A DNA stretch of 64,000 nt from Archivesica marissinica. Taxonomy: Eukaryota; Mollusca; Bivalvia; Venerida; Vesicomyidae. This document shows positions 33,001-43,666 of this stretch, piece by piece. The stretch lies in NCBI GenBank assembly GCA_014843695.1, contig CM026393.1:5104461-5168460 (forward strand). Reading direction: 5' to 3'. Both the position numbers and the translations under genes were made by a program. The notes beneath the pieces are model-generated. The model did no database searches. It worked only from the letters and a program-made list of their open reading frames with translations, and was not told where the DNA came from. The stretch's first letter is position 1. Each line of letters opens with the position of its first letter.

Positions 33001-35815
33001 TGGTCACTGCTAGCAATACAGTAGTACACATTCAGTACACTGGTCACTGCTAGCAATACAGCCGTACACATGCAGTACACTGCTAGCAATACAGCCGTAC
33101 ACATGCAGTGCACTGCTAGCAATACAGCAGTACACATGCAGTACACTGCTAGCAATACAGCGGTACACATGCAGTACACTGCTAGCAATTACAGCAGTTC
33201 ACATGCAGTACACTGGTCACTGCTAGCAATACAGCAGTACACATGCAGTACAGTGCTAGCAAGTACAGCAGTACACATGCAGTACACTGGTCACTGCTAG
33301 CAATACAGCCGTACACTGGCAGTACACTGCTCACTGCTAGCAATACAGCAGTACACATGCAGTACACTGCTCACTGCTAGCAATACAGCCGTACACTGGC
33401 AGTACACTGCTCACTGCTAGCAATACAGCCGTACACATGCAGTACACTGCTAGCAATACAGCGGTACACATGCAGTACACTGCTCACTGCTAGCAATGTA
33501 GCCGTACACATGCAGTACACTGCTAGCAAGTACAGCAGTACACATGCAGTACACTGCTAGCAAGTACAGCCGTACACATGCAGTACACTGCTAGCAAGTA
33601 CAGCCGTACACATGCAGTACACTGCTAGCAAGTACAGCCGTACACATGCAGTATACTGCTAGCAATACAGCCGTGCACACGCAGTACACTGCTAGCAATA
33701 CAGCCGTACACATGCAGTACACTGCTAGCAAGTACAGCCGTACACATGCAGTACACTGCTAGCAATACAGCAGTACACATGCAGTACACTGGTCACTGCT
33801 AGCAATACAGCCGTACACAGGCAGTACACTACTAGCAATACAGCCGTACATATGCAGCACACTGCTAGCAATACAGCCGTACACATGCAGTACACTGCTA
33901 GCAATACAGCCGTACACATGCAGTATACTGCTAGCAAGTACAGCCGTACATATGCAGTACACTGCTAGCAAGTACAGCAGTACACATGCAGTACACTGGT
34001 CACTGCTAGCAATACAGCCGTACACATGCAGTACACTGCTAGCAATAGAGCCGTACGCATGCAGTACACTGCTAGCAATACAGCCGTACACATGCAGTAC
34101 ACTGCTAGCAAGTACAGCAGTACACATGCAGTACACTGGTCACTGCTAGCAATACAGCCGTACACATGCAGTACACTGCTCACTGCTAGCAATACAGTAG
34201 TACACATGCAGTACACTGCTAGCAATACAGCAGTACACATTCAGTACACTGGTCATTGCTAGCAATACAGTAGTACACATGCAGTACACTGCTAGCAATA
34301 CAGCCGTACACATGCAGTACACTGCTCACTGCTAGCAATACAGCAGTACACTGCTCACTGCTAACAATACAGCCGTACACATGCAGTACACTGCTAGTAA
34401 TACAGCGGTACACATGCAGTACATTGGTCACTGCTAGCAATACAGCCGTACACATGCAGTACACTGGTCACTGCTAGCAATACAGCCGTACACATGCAGT
34501 ACACTGGTCACTGCTAGCAATACAGCCGTACACATGCAGTACACTGGTCACTGCTAGCAATACAGCCGTACACATGCAGTACACTGGTTACTGCTAGCAA
34601 TACAGCCGTACACATGCAGTACACGGCTCACTGCTAGCAATACAGCCGTACACATGCAGTACACTGCTAGCAAGTACAACAGTACACATGCAGTACACTG
34701 GTCACTGCTAGCAATACAGCAGTACACATGCAGTACAGTGCTAGCAAGTACAGCAGTACACATGCAGTACACTGGTCACTGCTAGCAATACAGCCGTACA
34801 TATGCAGTACACTGCTAGCAATACAGCCGTACACATGCAGTACACTGGTCACTGCTTGCAATACAGCCGTACACATGCAGTACACTGCTAGCAAGTACAG
34901 CAGTACACATGCAGTACACTGGTCACTGCTAGCAATACAGCCGTACACATGCAGTACACTGGTCACTGCTAGCAATACAGCAGTACACATGCAGTACACT
35001 GGTCACTGCTAGTAATACAGCCATACACATGCAGTACACTGCTAGCAATACAGCCGTACACACGCAGTACACTGCTAGCAAGTACAGCAGTACACATGCA
35101 GTACACTGGTCACTGCTAGCAATACAGCCGTACACATGCAGTACACTGCTCACTGCTAGCAATACAGCAGTACACATGCAGTACACTGGTCATTACTAGC
35201 AATACAGCAGTACACATGCAGTACACTGCTAGCAATACAGCCGTACACATGCAGTACACTGCTCACTGCTAGCAATACAGCCGTACACTGCTCACTGCTA
35301 GCAATATAGCTGTACACATGCAGTACACTGCTAGTAATACAGCTGTACACATGCAGTACACTGGTCACTGCTAGCAATACAGCCGTACACATGCAGTACA
35401 CTGGTCACTGCTAGCAATACAGCCGTACACATGCAGTACACTGCTAGCAAGTACAGCAGTACACATGCAGTACACTGGTCACTGCTAGCAATACAGCAGT
35501 ACATATGCAGTACACTGCTAGCAATACAGCCGTACACATGCAGTACACTGCTAGCAAGTACAGCAGTACACATGCAGTACACTGCTAGCAAGTACAGCAG
35601 TACACATGCAGTACACTGGTCACTGCTAGCAATACAGCAGTACATATGCAGTACACTGCTAGCAATACAGCCGTACACATGCAGAACACTGCTAGCAAGT
35701 ACAGCAGTACACATGCAGTACACTGCACACTGCTAGCAATACAACAATACACATGCAGTACACTGCTCACTGCTAGCAATACAGCAGTACACTGGCAGTA
35801 CACTGCTCACTGCTA
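30051..35815. repeat. Compound minisatellite, 5.8 kb
   Basis: Built from modules CACTGCTAGCAATACAGC, (A/C)GTACACATGCAGTA and CACTGGTCACTGC, which combine into units of about 26-45 bp. Large blocks are duplicated: 30643-30855 reappears at 33725-33937 (offset 3082), and 31537-32090 at 34219-34772 (offset 2682). NheI-type GCTAGC words are dense. Dozens of short ORFs rich in Cys, Tyr and Val follow the period and are not genes. Confidence 0.95.
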
Positions 35816-35994
35816 ACTTCACCCACGTTGAATGATAGAGTTTTCTCAGTGCAAGATAAATCCATCGTACACGGCTTTGAAACAGTGACATATATCATGT
35901 TCTCATCCACTGGTTGTGTTTCGAATTAGTGTGCGATTAGATGTACCTTAAACTTTGTATTTTAGCTATTTTCTGACTATCAAGAACAGTTAAT

Positions 35995-36690
35995 TATTAA
36001 GTAATCTATTATAATGAATTGGTTGTGTCTGTAGTTCTTAATGTTGACAGCAAACAGAAACTAACTTGAAAACTGTACAGGAACTATTTCTTACTACATT
36101 ACACACAGAAGTGGCTGTGCTGTTGTGTCACGTAGTGCAGTGATACTCCAGACAAGGCAGTTAAAATGAATACTATTCGAAAAATAAAATAAATTATATA
36201 AGCTATAGTTATTGGAAATCATACAGACGGATCTGTAGTCCAGTGGTAACACGCTGGACTGGTAATCCAGGGATCGCAGGTTCGATCCCCCGTCTGACCA
36301 TAACAAAATTAACATTCTTTCAGATATGACGTTAAGCCGAGGTCTCGTGTCGGTGCTTTACACCGTGCACGTAAAATAACCAGAGGAAACTCTGGAATGG
36401 GTCTCTGTCTGTATCATGGCACTATCGTCCACAAATATAAAATGACTAATCTCTTCAGGAGGCGTCGCTCATATGGGTAACCGGTAGCGAGGATAAATAA
36501 ACGTAAAACGCAAACATTGGAACTCATAAAAGAAAAAGAAGACTTTTGTTTATTACTGTAAGATAGGATTTTATTTCATCACGTGATCAACGAAATATCT
36601 ATATATACAAATTCCTGTGATCACTCGATGAAATAAAATCCTATGTTCAATAATAAACACAAGCATCCTCTATGACTTTAACAAGCACAC
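35995..36690. repeat. Dispersed repeat R, copy 2, split by a SINE-A
   Basis: Collinear with 22131-22735 (GTGTCTGTAG, TTAATGTTGACAG, CAGAAACTAACTTG, GAAGTGGCTGTG). It is interrupted at 36223-36515 by SINE-A and resumes with GGAACTCATAAAAGAAAAAG. Its right part folds: TTTATTACTGTAAGATAGGA near 36546 against TCCTATGTTCAATAATAAAC near 36640. Confidence 0.6.
36223..36515 (+). mobile_element. SINE-A, full length, inserted in repeat R
   Basis: Complete element. The direct repeat ATTGGAAATCAT/ATTGGAACTCAT (one mismatch) lies at 36211-36222 and 36516-36527. In the other copy of repeat R (about 22597) this site is uninterrupted. Confidence 0.93.
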
Positions 36691-36734
36691 CTTAATGTCA
36701 CTAGTGCTACCGGTCCAGTATGGACAAACAGTGT

Positions 36735-37155
36735 GTGTGTTTATGTTTATTTATCGTCGCTACCGGTTGCCCATATGAGCGACGCCTCCTGAAGAGATTA
36801 GTTATTTTAGGTATTTAGTCCAATTTGCGACTTACCTTGTGGCGGGGACCTGGTAATTAGTGTGTGTGTGTTTTACGTTTATTTATAGTCGCTACCGGCT
36901 GCCCATATGAGCGACGCCTCCTGAAGAGATTAGTTATTTTAGAATGTTGAAGGATAGTGCAATGATACAGAGAGAGACCCATTCCAGAGTCTCCTCTGGT
37001 TCTTTTACGTGCACGGTGTAAAGCATCGACTCGAGACCTCGGTTTAACGTCCTATCTGAAATAATGTTAATTTTGTTATGGTCAGACGGGGGATCGAACC
37101 TGCGATCCCTGGATTACCAGTCCAACGTGTTACCACTGTACTACATATCCGTATG
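36735..37155 (-). mobile_element. SINE-A, chimeric with doubled 3' part
   Basis: TGGACAAACAGTGT at 36721-36734 and 37156-37169 is the target duplication of one insertion. Inside it, a SINE tail (36735-36808) is followed by 50 bp of non-SINE sequence and a second SINE tail. The body, central domain and full head then continue to CCGTATG. The extra block is 36809-36934, identical to 29093-29218. Confidence 0.9.
36809..36934. repeat. 126-nt segment copied from the 29.1-kb locus
   Basis: Identical to 29093-29218, including flanking unique sequence (GGCGGGGACCTGGTAATTAG) and the two SINE variants TTATAGTCGC and CCGGCTGCCC. The 29.1-kb locus is the likely donor because there the segment is continuous with unique flank and a proper target duplication. 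Confidence 0.9.
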
Positions 37156-37213
37156 TGGACAAACAGTGTCATCATGTATCTATATATACTGATCATCGAA
37201 CTGTTAGACAGAC

Positions 37214-37505
37214 TCAGACGGATCTGTAGTCCAGTGGTTAACACGCTGGACTGGTAATCCTGGATCGTAGGTTCGATCCCCCGTCTGTCTGATCCTAATA
37301 AAATTAACATTCTTTCAGATAGGACGTTAAACCGAGGTCTCGTGTCGGTGCTTTACACCGTGCACGTAAAAGAACCAGAGGAGATTCTGGAATTGGTCTC
37401 TGTCTGTATCATGCTCTATCCTCCAAAATCTAAAATAACTAATCTCTTCAGGAGGCGTCGCTCATATGGGCAATCGGTAGCGACGATAAATAAACGTAAA
37501 ACACA
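37214..37505 (+). mobile_element. SINE-A in the first unit of a tandem duplication
   Basis: Full length, with an extra TCTG in CCCGTCTGTCTGATCC. That variant is shared only with the copy at 38164, supporting that the two descend from one insertion by duplication. Confidence 0.93.
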
Positions 37506-37579
37506 AACACACTCGATGAAATAAAATCCTATCTTCAATAATAAACACAAGCATCCTCTATGACTTTAACAAGAACATC

Positions 37580-38070
37580 TTAAAGCGACACTACATCGGT
37601 GAAAATGCAAATCTCTGCAGAATATAATTTCCTATTATATGGTATAATGTTTTTACAAATATTTGCCTCAAAAACTAAGTATTTCAACAAATAAACAAAC
37701 GTCGTATACGCGGTTTGTTGACATAACAAAATAATATAAATAGGGTCGACAATCATGCGTAATGCAATGCGTGTATCGGGAATAACATGATTTATGTTAC
37801 ATATTTACCGTTATATCTCACATTTGTGCCTATGCATATGTATGTGTAGACTAATCATAGCTAAATTATCTCTAAACGAAAATATCGTAAGCGTGTATGA
37901 CTGTTATATATGAAATCCTACTTTCACTTTTGAAGTTTGTAGACCACAAAATCACTGTTTATTGATTCATTGTTAGTGTTCTAATGTATTGAGCAGAATG
38001 TGTAGTGGCAATGTATTTATACGTGAAAAAATGCATTTTATTTGCTTTTTGCGATGTTATGTCGCTTTAA
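37580..38070. mobile_element. MITE-P copy at an empty-site-verified TTAA
   Basis: TTAA+AGCGACACTACATCGG at the left and GCGATGTTATGTCGCT+TTAA at the right. The unfilled duplicate reads CACCTTAATGTCACTAG near 36690; here it reads CATCTTAA[element]TTAATGGCACTAG, so insertion duplicated TTAA. Confidence 0.92.
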
Positions 38071-38163
38071 TGGCACTAGAGATATCGGTCAAGTATGGAC
38101 AAACAGTGTAACTGTCATCATTTATCTATATATACTGATCATCGAACTGTTAGACAGACACAG

Positions 38164-38630
38164 ACGGATCTGTAGTCCCGTGGTTAACACGTTGGACTGG
38201 TAATCCGGGATCGCAGGTGCGATCCCCCGTCTGTCTGATCCTAATAAAATTAACAGTCTGTCAGATGGGACTTTAAACCGACGTCTAATGTCGGTGCTTT
38301 ACATCGTGCACGTAAAAGAACCAGATGAGACTCTGGAATGGGTCTATGTCTGTATCATTGCACTATCCTATACAAATCTAAAATTACTAATCTCTTCAGG
38401 AGGGGTCGCTCGTATGGACAACCGGTAGCGACGATGTCGCACATATGGGCAACCGGTAGCGACGATGTCGCACATATGGGCAACCGGTATGTCGCACATA
38501 TGGGCAACCGGTAGCGACGATGTCGCACATATGGGCAACCGGTAGCGACGATGTCGCACATATGGGCAACATGTAGCGACGATGTCGCACATATGGGCAA
38601 CCGGTAGCGACGATAAATTAACGTAAAACA
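38164..38630 (+). mobile_element. SINE-A with 3'-tail minisatellite
   Basis: Full head, central domain and body. The segment GTCGCTCATATGGGCAACCG plus GTAGCGACGAT near the 3' end is amplified into seven units before the final AAATTAACGTAAAACACAAA. It shares the TCTGTCTGATCC variant with 37214. Confidence 0.94.
38405..38614. repeat. 31-bp array in a SINE-A tail
   Basis: Unit starts at 38405, 38436, 38467, 38491, 38522, 38553 and 38584. The spacing is 31 bp except one unit shortened to 24. Amplified units read GTCGCACATATGG; the first unit and other SINE copies read GTCGCTC, so array units share a derived change. Confidence 0.94.
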
Positions 38631-38640
38631 CAAACACATG

Positions 38641-39373
38641 TTGATTATCCTGTTTGTCCACCAGATATTCTCTATATGTCGAGATCTAATTTGGCATTGA
38701 GTGATAATCGATTGCTGCATGTCTGATGGTGCTCATTTTATATATACCGAAGCGTCGCGTAACATCTTGAATGCAAGTATTACAGTCACTGGAGCTTATG
38801 CATAAGTCGATACCATGTTTTCTGTGTTCCCTAGACATTACTACGAATAGCTACGGGTGACACCAGAATTATATGCTTATGTGACAAGACATTTGGCGAA
38901 TTGGGTCGTTTTTATTTTCCGTACTATCGGACGAGTATTGATCTATTGTTTAGTGTCCTCTCTTGAGTACGGGGCATTAGCATCAGCACCGGCCATCGTT
39001 TTCGTCTTTCTGGTTGTTAAAAGGATCTATAAATTAATGTCAATTTCAATTGGTGTAATCCAACTGGGGCAGGACATTGGCTCTGGAATGGTATGAAGTA
39101 GACATGATGGTTTATGTTGATTAGCAAATATGGTCCAGGAACCGGTAAGTGACACTTATTTATATGCATTGCAATAAATATAATAATAATTAAAATTGAT
39201 AATTGTACAATGCGTCGATGCGGGCCCTCTTGGGCGCTCAGGATGACCGCACGCCGAAGGCCAGAATCCTAATGATTTTACTGTTCCCTATTTATTCCAA
39301 ATAATAATAATAATAATAAAGACTTTATTCTACGAGAGAACTCATTTAACACACGTTAATCTAGATCTCCTCA

Positions 39374-39408
<35 letters not shown>

Positions 39409-39414
39409 TATTTT
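38641..39414. other. No gene seen; (AAT)n and (TA)n runs
   Basis: (AAT)n at about 39303-39322 and (TA)n at about 39374-39402. A 79-codon ORF at 38857-39096 is hydrophobic but matches nothing I recognise; I do not call it. Confidence 0.45.
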
Positions 39415-39472
39415 GATTGCGTTTGTGTATGTATGTATATATATATGTATATACATACACACAAACGCAATC
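39415..39472. repeat. 58-nt near-perfect palindrome
   Basis: GATTGCGTTTGTGTATGTAT at the left and the matching ATACATACACACAAACGCAATC end at the right, around a TATA-rich centre. It directly precedes a SINE-A. Confidence 0.85.
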
Positions 39473-39475
39473 AAT

Positions 39476-39757
39476 ATAGTCCAGTTGTAACACGCTGGAC
39501 TGGTAATCCAGGGATCGCAGGTTCGATCCTCCATCTGACCCTAATAAAATTAACAGTATTTCAGATGGGAATTTAAACAAAGGTCTCGTGTCGGTGCTGT
39601 ACACCGTGCACGTAAATGAACCAGAGGAGACTCTGGAATGGGTCTCTGTCTGTATCATTGCACTATCCTCCACACATCTAAAATGACTAATCTCTTCAGG
39701 AGGCGTCGCTCATATGGGCAACCGGTAGCGACGATAAATAAACATAAAACACACAAA
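39476..39757 (+). mobile_element. SINE-A lacking the first ~13 bp
   Basis: Starts at AGTCCAGTTGTAACACGCTG. Possible target duplication AATCAATATAG (39467-39477) versus AATCAAAATATAG (39756-39768) is imperfect. Confidence 0.92.
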
Positions 39758-40061
39758 TCAAAATATAGGAGTATAAGTGAGAACTAACAGTGACATTATA
39801 TAGAAACGTAAAAGCGGAAAAGTAGAGAAACTACATATAGTATGTAATGGAATATGATGATATATGGAATTGTCTAGTGGAGTAGAAAAGGGGAACGAGA
39901 CAAGTAATGACAATAAATCTATATAACAACGTGCAGATATGACTAATAGGGGTATCTTGAAAATAAGTAGGAAATAAGAAAATTTACAAAAATTGGCAAC
40001 TATAGCAATGACAAATACACATTTGCGATACAGGTTGTGTACAATATCATATGATGTAATA

Positions 40062-41012
40062 ATATACTAGAGGATATAGAAAACGCACACCTACATTATA
40101 TACTAGAGGTCATATAAAACGCACACCTACATATATACTAGAGGACATAAAAACGCACACCTACATATATACTAGAGGACATAGAAAAGCACACCTACAT
40201 TATTACTAGAGGACATAGAAAACGCACACCTACATTATATACTAGAGGACATAGAAAACGCACACCTACATTATATACTGAGGACATAGAAAACGCACAC
40301 CTACATATATACTAGAGGACATAGAAAACGCACACCTACATATATACTAGAGGACATAGAAAACGCACACCTACATTATATACTAGAGGACATAGAAAAC
40401 GCACACCTACATTATATACTAGAGGACATAGAAAACGCACACCTACATTATATACTAGAGGACATAGAAAAGCACACCTACATTATATACTAGAGGACAT
40501 AGAAAACGCACACCTACATTATATACTAGAGGACATAGAAAACGCACACCTACATATATACTAGAGGACATAGAAAACGCACACCTACATTATATACTAG
40601 AGGACATAAAAACGCACACCTACATATATACTAGAGGACATAAAAACGCACACCTACATATATACTAGAGGACATAGAAAACGCACACCTACATTATATA
40701 CTAGAGGACATAGAAAACGCACACCTACATATAATAGAGGACAGAAAACCACACCTACATATACTAGAGGACATAGAAAACGCACACCTACATATATACT
40801 AGAGGACATAGAAAACGCACACCTACATATATACTAGAGGACATAGAAAACGCACACCTACAGTATATACTAGAGGACATAGAAAACGCACACCTACATT
40901 ATATACTAGAGGACATAGAAAACGCACACCTACACTATATACTAGAGGACATAGAAAACGCACACCTACATTATATACTAGAGGACATAGAAAACGCACA
41001 CCTACATTATAT
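40062..41012. repeat. 36-bp satellite array, second locus
   Basis: About 27 copies of the monomer found at 1-2701. Many copies carry single-base deletions (ACATATATAC, GACATAAAAACG, CAGAAAACCACACC), unlike the clean array at the window start. Confidence 0.96.
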
Positions 41013-41199
41013 GATTAATATTACATGAAAACTAAATACGAAGGATTCCATCAAAGATATATCACATCTTGATTACAAAACACAAACTGAACACCTAAAA
41101 ATATATCAAAATGTTTAAAACTATGTATTTATATAGTTATTTGTTTTCATGTAAAACACACACTTATCCGAAGTGTGCGTTTTCTATGTCTTCTAGTAT
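41013..41199. mobile_element. MITE-S body and right terminal repeat, second copy
   Basis: Near-identical to 2702-2888. It ends at 41173-41199 with the inverted monomer (GTGTGCGTTTTCTATGTC...). Confidence 0.85.
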
Positions 41200-41248
41200 A
41201 GTAGAAATATGTGATTCGTTTCAATGTTTTTGTCCATCTTAAGTAACA

Positions 41249-41910
41249 CATTTTGAACTGTTGGCCCGGATAGTTGGAGCATTTTGAACTGTTGGCCCGG
41301 ATAGTGGGAGCATTTTGAACTGTTGGCCCGGATAGTTGGAGCATTTTGAACTGTTGGCCCGGATAGTGGGAGCATTTTGAACTGTTGGCCCGGATAGTTG
41401 GAGCATTATGAACTGTTGGCCCGGATAGTTGGAGCATGTTGAACTGTTGACCCCGATAGTTGGAGCATTTTGAACTGTTGGCCCGAATAGCTGGAGCATT
41501 TTGAACTGTTGGCTCGGATAGTTGGAGCATTTTGAACTGTTGGCCCGGATAGTTGGAGCATTTTGAACTGTTGGGCCGGATAGTTGGAGCATTTTGAACT
41601 GTTGGCCCGGATCGTTGGAGCATTTGGAACTGTTGGCCCGAATAGCTGGAGCATTTTGAACTGTTGACCCGGATAGTTGGATCATTTTGAACTGTTGGCC
41701 CGGATAGTTGGAGCATTCTGAACTGTTGGCCCGGATAGTTGGAGCATTTTGAACTGTTGGCTCGGATAGTTGGAGCATTTTGAACTGTTGGCCCGGATAG
41801 TTGGAGCATTGTGAACTGTTGGCCCGGATAGTGGGAGCATTTTGAACTGTTGGCCCGGATAGTTGGAGCATTTTGAACTGTTGGCCCGGATAGTTGGAGC
41901 ATTTTGAATT
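41249..41910. repeat. 31-bp minisatellite
   Basis: About 21 units containing TTTTGAACTGTTGGCCCGGA. It lies about 50 bp beyond the MITE-S end. Reverse-strand ORFs up to 266 codons cycle through three frames with the 31-bp period and are not genes. Confidence 0.96.
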
Positions 41911-42183
41911 GGGTGAAGCAATGTATTCCATTGATGATCCTGAACATGCAACGGTGTTACTATAAATATACTTATAGAAGTACCCCCCTTGTCTCTCTGT
42001 TCTATATAAAATTATTACATGTAGTATTGCTAGCTAAAACTTCGAAATCATTTGCTACACTGTTTGTGTGTGTTGGTGTTTGAAGTCAGCAGTCGTATCC
42101 GCCATGGGTGCCACTTACACCGTTTGTTATCAAATGTAAACTATGTACTGTTATAGAGTTATGAGCACTAACTATGTAAATGC

Positions 42184-42340
42184 ACAGGAACTTGACATTT
42201 TATCCATAAGCCACCAAAGGTCTCGTACCTCTATCCTAGGACACCCCCTCTATTAAAAACGATTTTTTAAATAGAGGGGTGTCCTAGGATAGAGGTACGA
42301 GACCTTTGGTGGCTTATGGATACAATGTCAAGTTCCTGTG
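42184..42340. mobile_element. Near-perfect foldback, 157 bp
   Basis: Arms of about 67 bp (CACAGGAACTTGACATT... and ...AATGTCAAGTTCCTGTG) around a 20-bp AT centre, with almost no mismatches. GTAAATG flanks both sides (42176-42182 and 42341-42347), a possible 7-8-bp target duplication as in hAT-type elements. Confidence 0.82.
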
Positions 42341-42407
42341 GTAAATGTGTGTAATGTAAATTGATAATTAGGTAGAACACATTGCGAAAAACGGATAAGT
42401 ACTCATC

Positions 42408-43085
42408 TGGAACCACACCGATCACGTTGGACCACACTGAGCACATGGAACCACACTGAGCACGTGGAACCACACTGGTCACGTGGAACCACACTGATCA
42501 CCTGGGACTACACTGGTCGCGTGGAACCACACTTGTCACGTGGAACCACACTGATCACCTGGGACTACACTGGTCACGTGGAACCACACTTGTCACGTGG
42601 AACCACACTGATCACGTGGAACCACACTGGTCACGTGGGACTACACTGGTAGCGTGGAACCACACTTGTCACGTGGAACCACACTGATCACCTGGGACTA
42701 CACTGGTCACGTGGAACCACACTTGTCACGTGGAACCACACTGGTCACGTGGAACCACACTGAGCACGTGGAACCACACTGGTCACGTGGAACCACACTG
42801 ATCACCTGGGACTACACTGGTCACGTGGAACCACACTGATCACCTGGGACTACACTGGTCACGTGGAACCACACTTGTCACGTGGAACCACACTGGTCAC
42901 GTGGAACCACACTGAGCACGTGGAACCACACTGGTCACGTGGAACCACACTGATCACCTGGGACTACACTGGTCACGTGGAACCACACTTGTCACGTGGA
43001 ACCACACTGGTCACGTGGAACCACACTGGTCACGTGGAACCACACTGATCACGTTGGACCACACTGGTCACGTGGAACCACACTG
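42408..43085. repeat. 19-bp minisatellite rich in CACGTG
   Basis: About 36 copies of a 19-bp unit (GGTCACGTGGAACCACACT) with a TCACCTGGGACTACACT variant recurring at regular intervals. Most units contain the E-box palindrome CACGTG. Short forward ORFs follow the period. Confidence 0.96.
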
Positions 43086-43400
43086 GTCAATTAACTGTAT
43101 TAGCACCAATGGCGTCCACTTCCTTTCCGGAAACGATTTCTTCGGCATCCGACAGTCTTGTCAGACTATGGAAACGATATATATATATGCAAAACTGTGT
43201 CACTATTCAGGAGATTGTACGATCGACACTACTGCCCAATACACCAAACCACCAACTAGAATATGCATCCTCTATATTAAATTAGAATACAGTAGCTATA
43301 CGATAGCATTGTTTATTCGTATATACTTTTATGTAAATTGTTAAATTATTTCTCGGTAAAATAAATTTCTTATAATTATTATTATTATTATTATTATTAT
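43086..43400. other. No gene seen; (ATT)n at the right edge
   Basis: Non-coding sequence with an (ATT)n run at about 43377-43401. Confidence 0.5.
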
Positions 43401-43403
43401 TGT

Positions 43404-43610
43404 ATATACAGCCTAGATCCGCTATGTCGAATTCCGTGGGACTGAGCAAAATACTTCGACATAACCGAAGTTTGACTAAACGAAATTTGATATAAACGGA
43501 GCAAGTTATATGTAAAATTATAGTGTCTGAAACTGGACTTTGATCCGACTTCGAGATAACCGGAGAATTCGACATAACCGACTTTGACATAACGGATGTA
43601 GACTGTATTA
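43404..43610. mobile_element. MITE-T copy 1
   Basis: Left end GCCTAGATCCGCTATGTCGA, right end TTGACATAACGGATGTAGAC, with internal inverted words TTCGACATAACCG and TGTCTGAAACTGGACTTTGA. Two more copies lie at 57716 and 60625. End and body style (ATAACCG/TTCGACATAA) resembles pogo/Tc1-type miniature elements; superfamily is inference. Confidence 0.83.
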
Positions 43611-43666
43611 TGATTCGGTATGTCTTTATACGTTATGAATACATGTATGTTCTGTTCTGCTCTGGG

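Noticed and set aside
38857..39096. 79-aa hydrophobic ORF as a membrane protein
   Set aside because: No start context, homology or conserved feature that I can recognise; length is within chance expectation.
41147..41951. 266-, 230- and 82-codon reverse ORFs rich in Pro, Asn and Ser
   Set aside because: A 31-bp unit read through all three frames in turn; shadow of the minisatellite.
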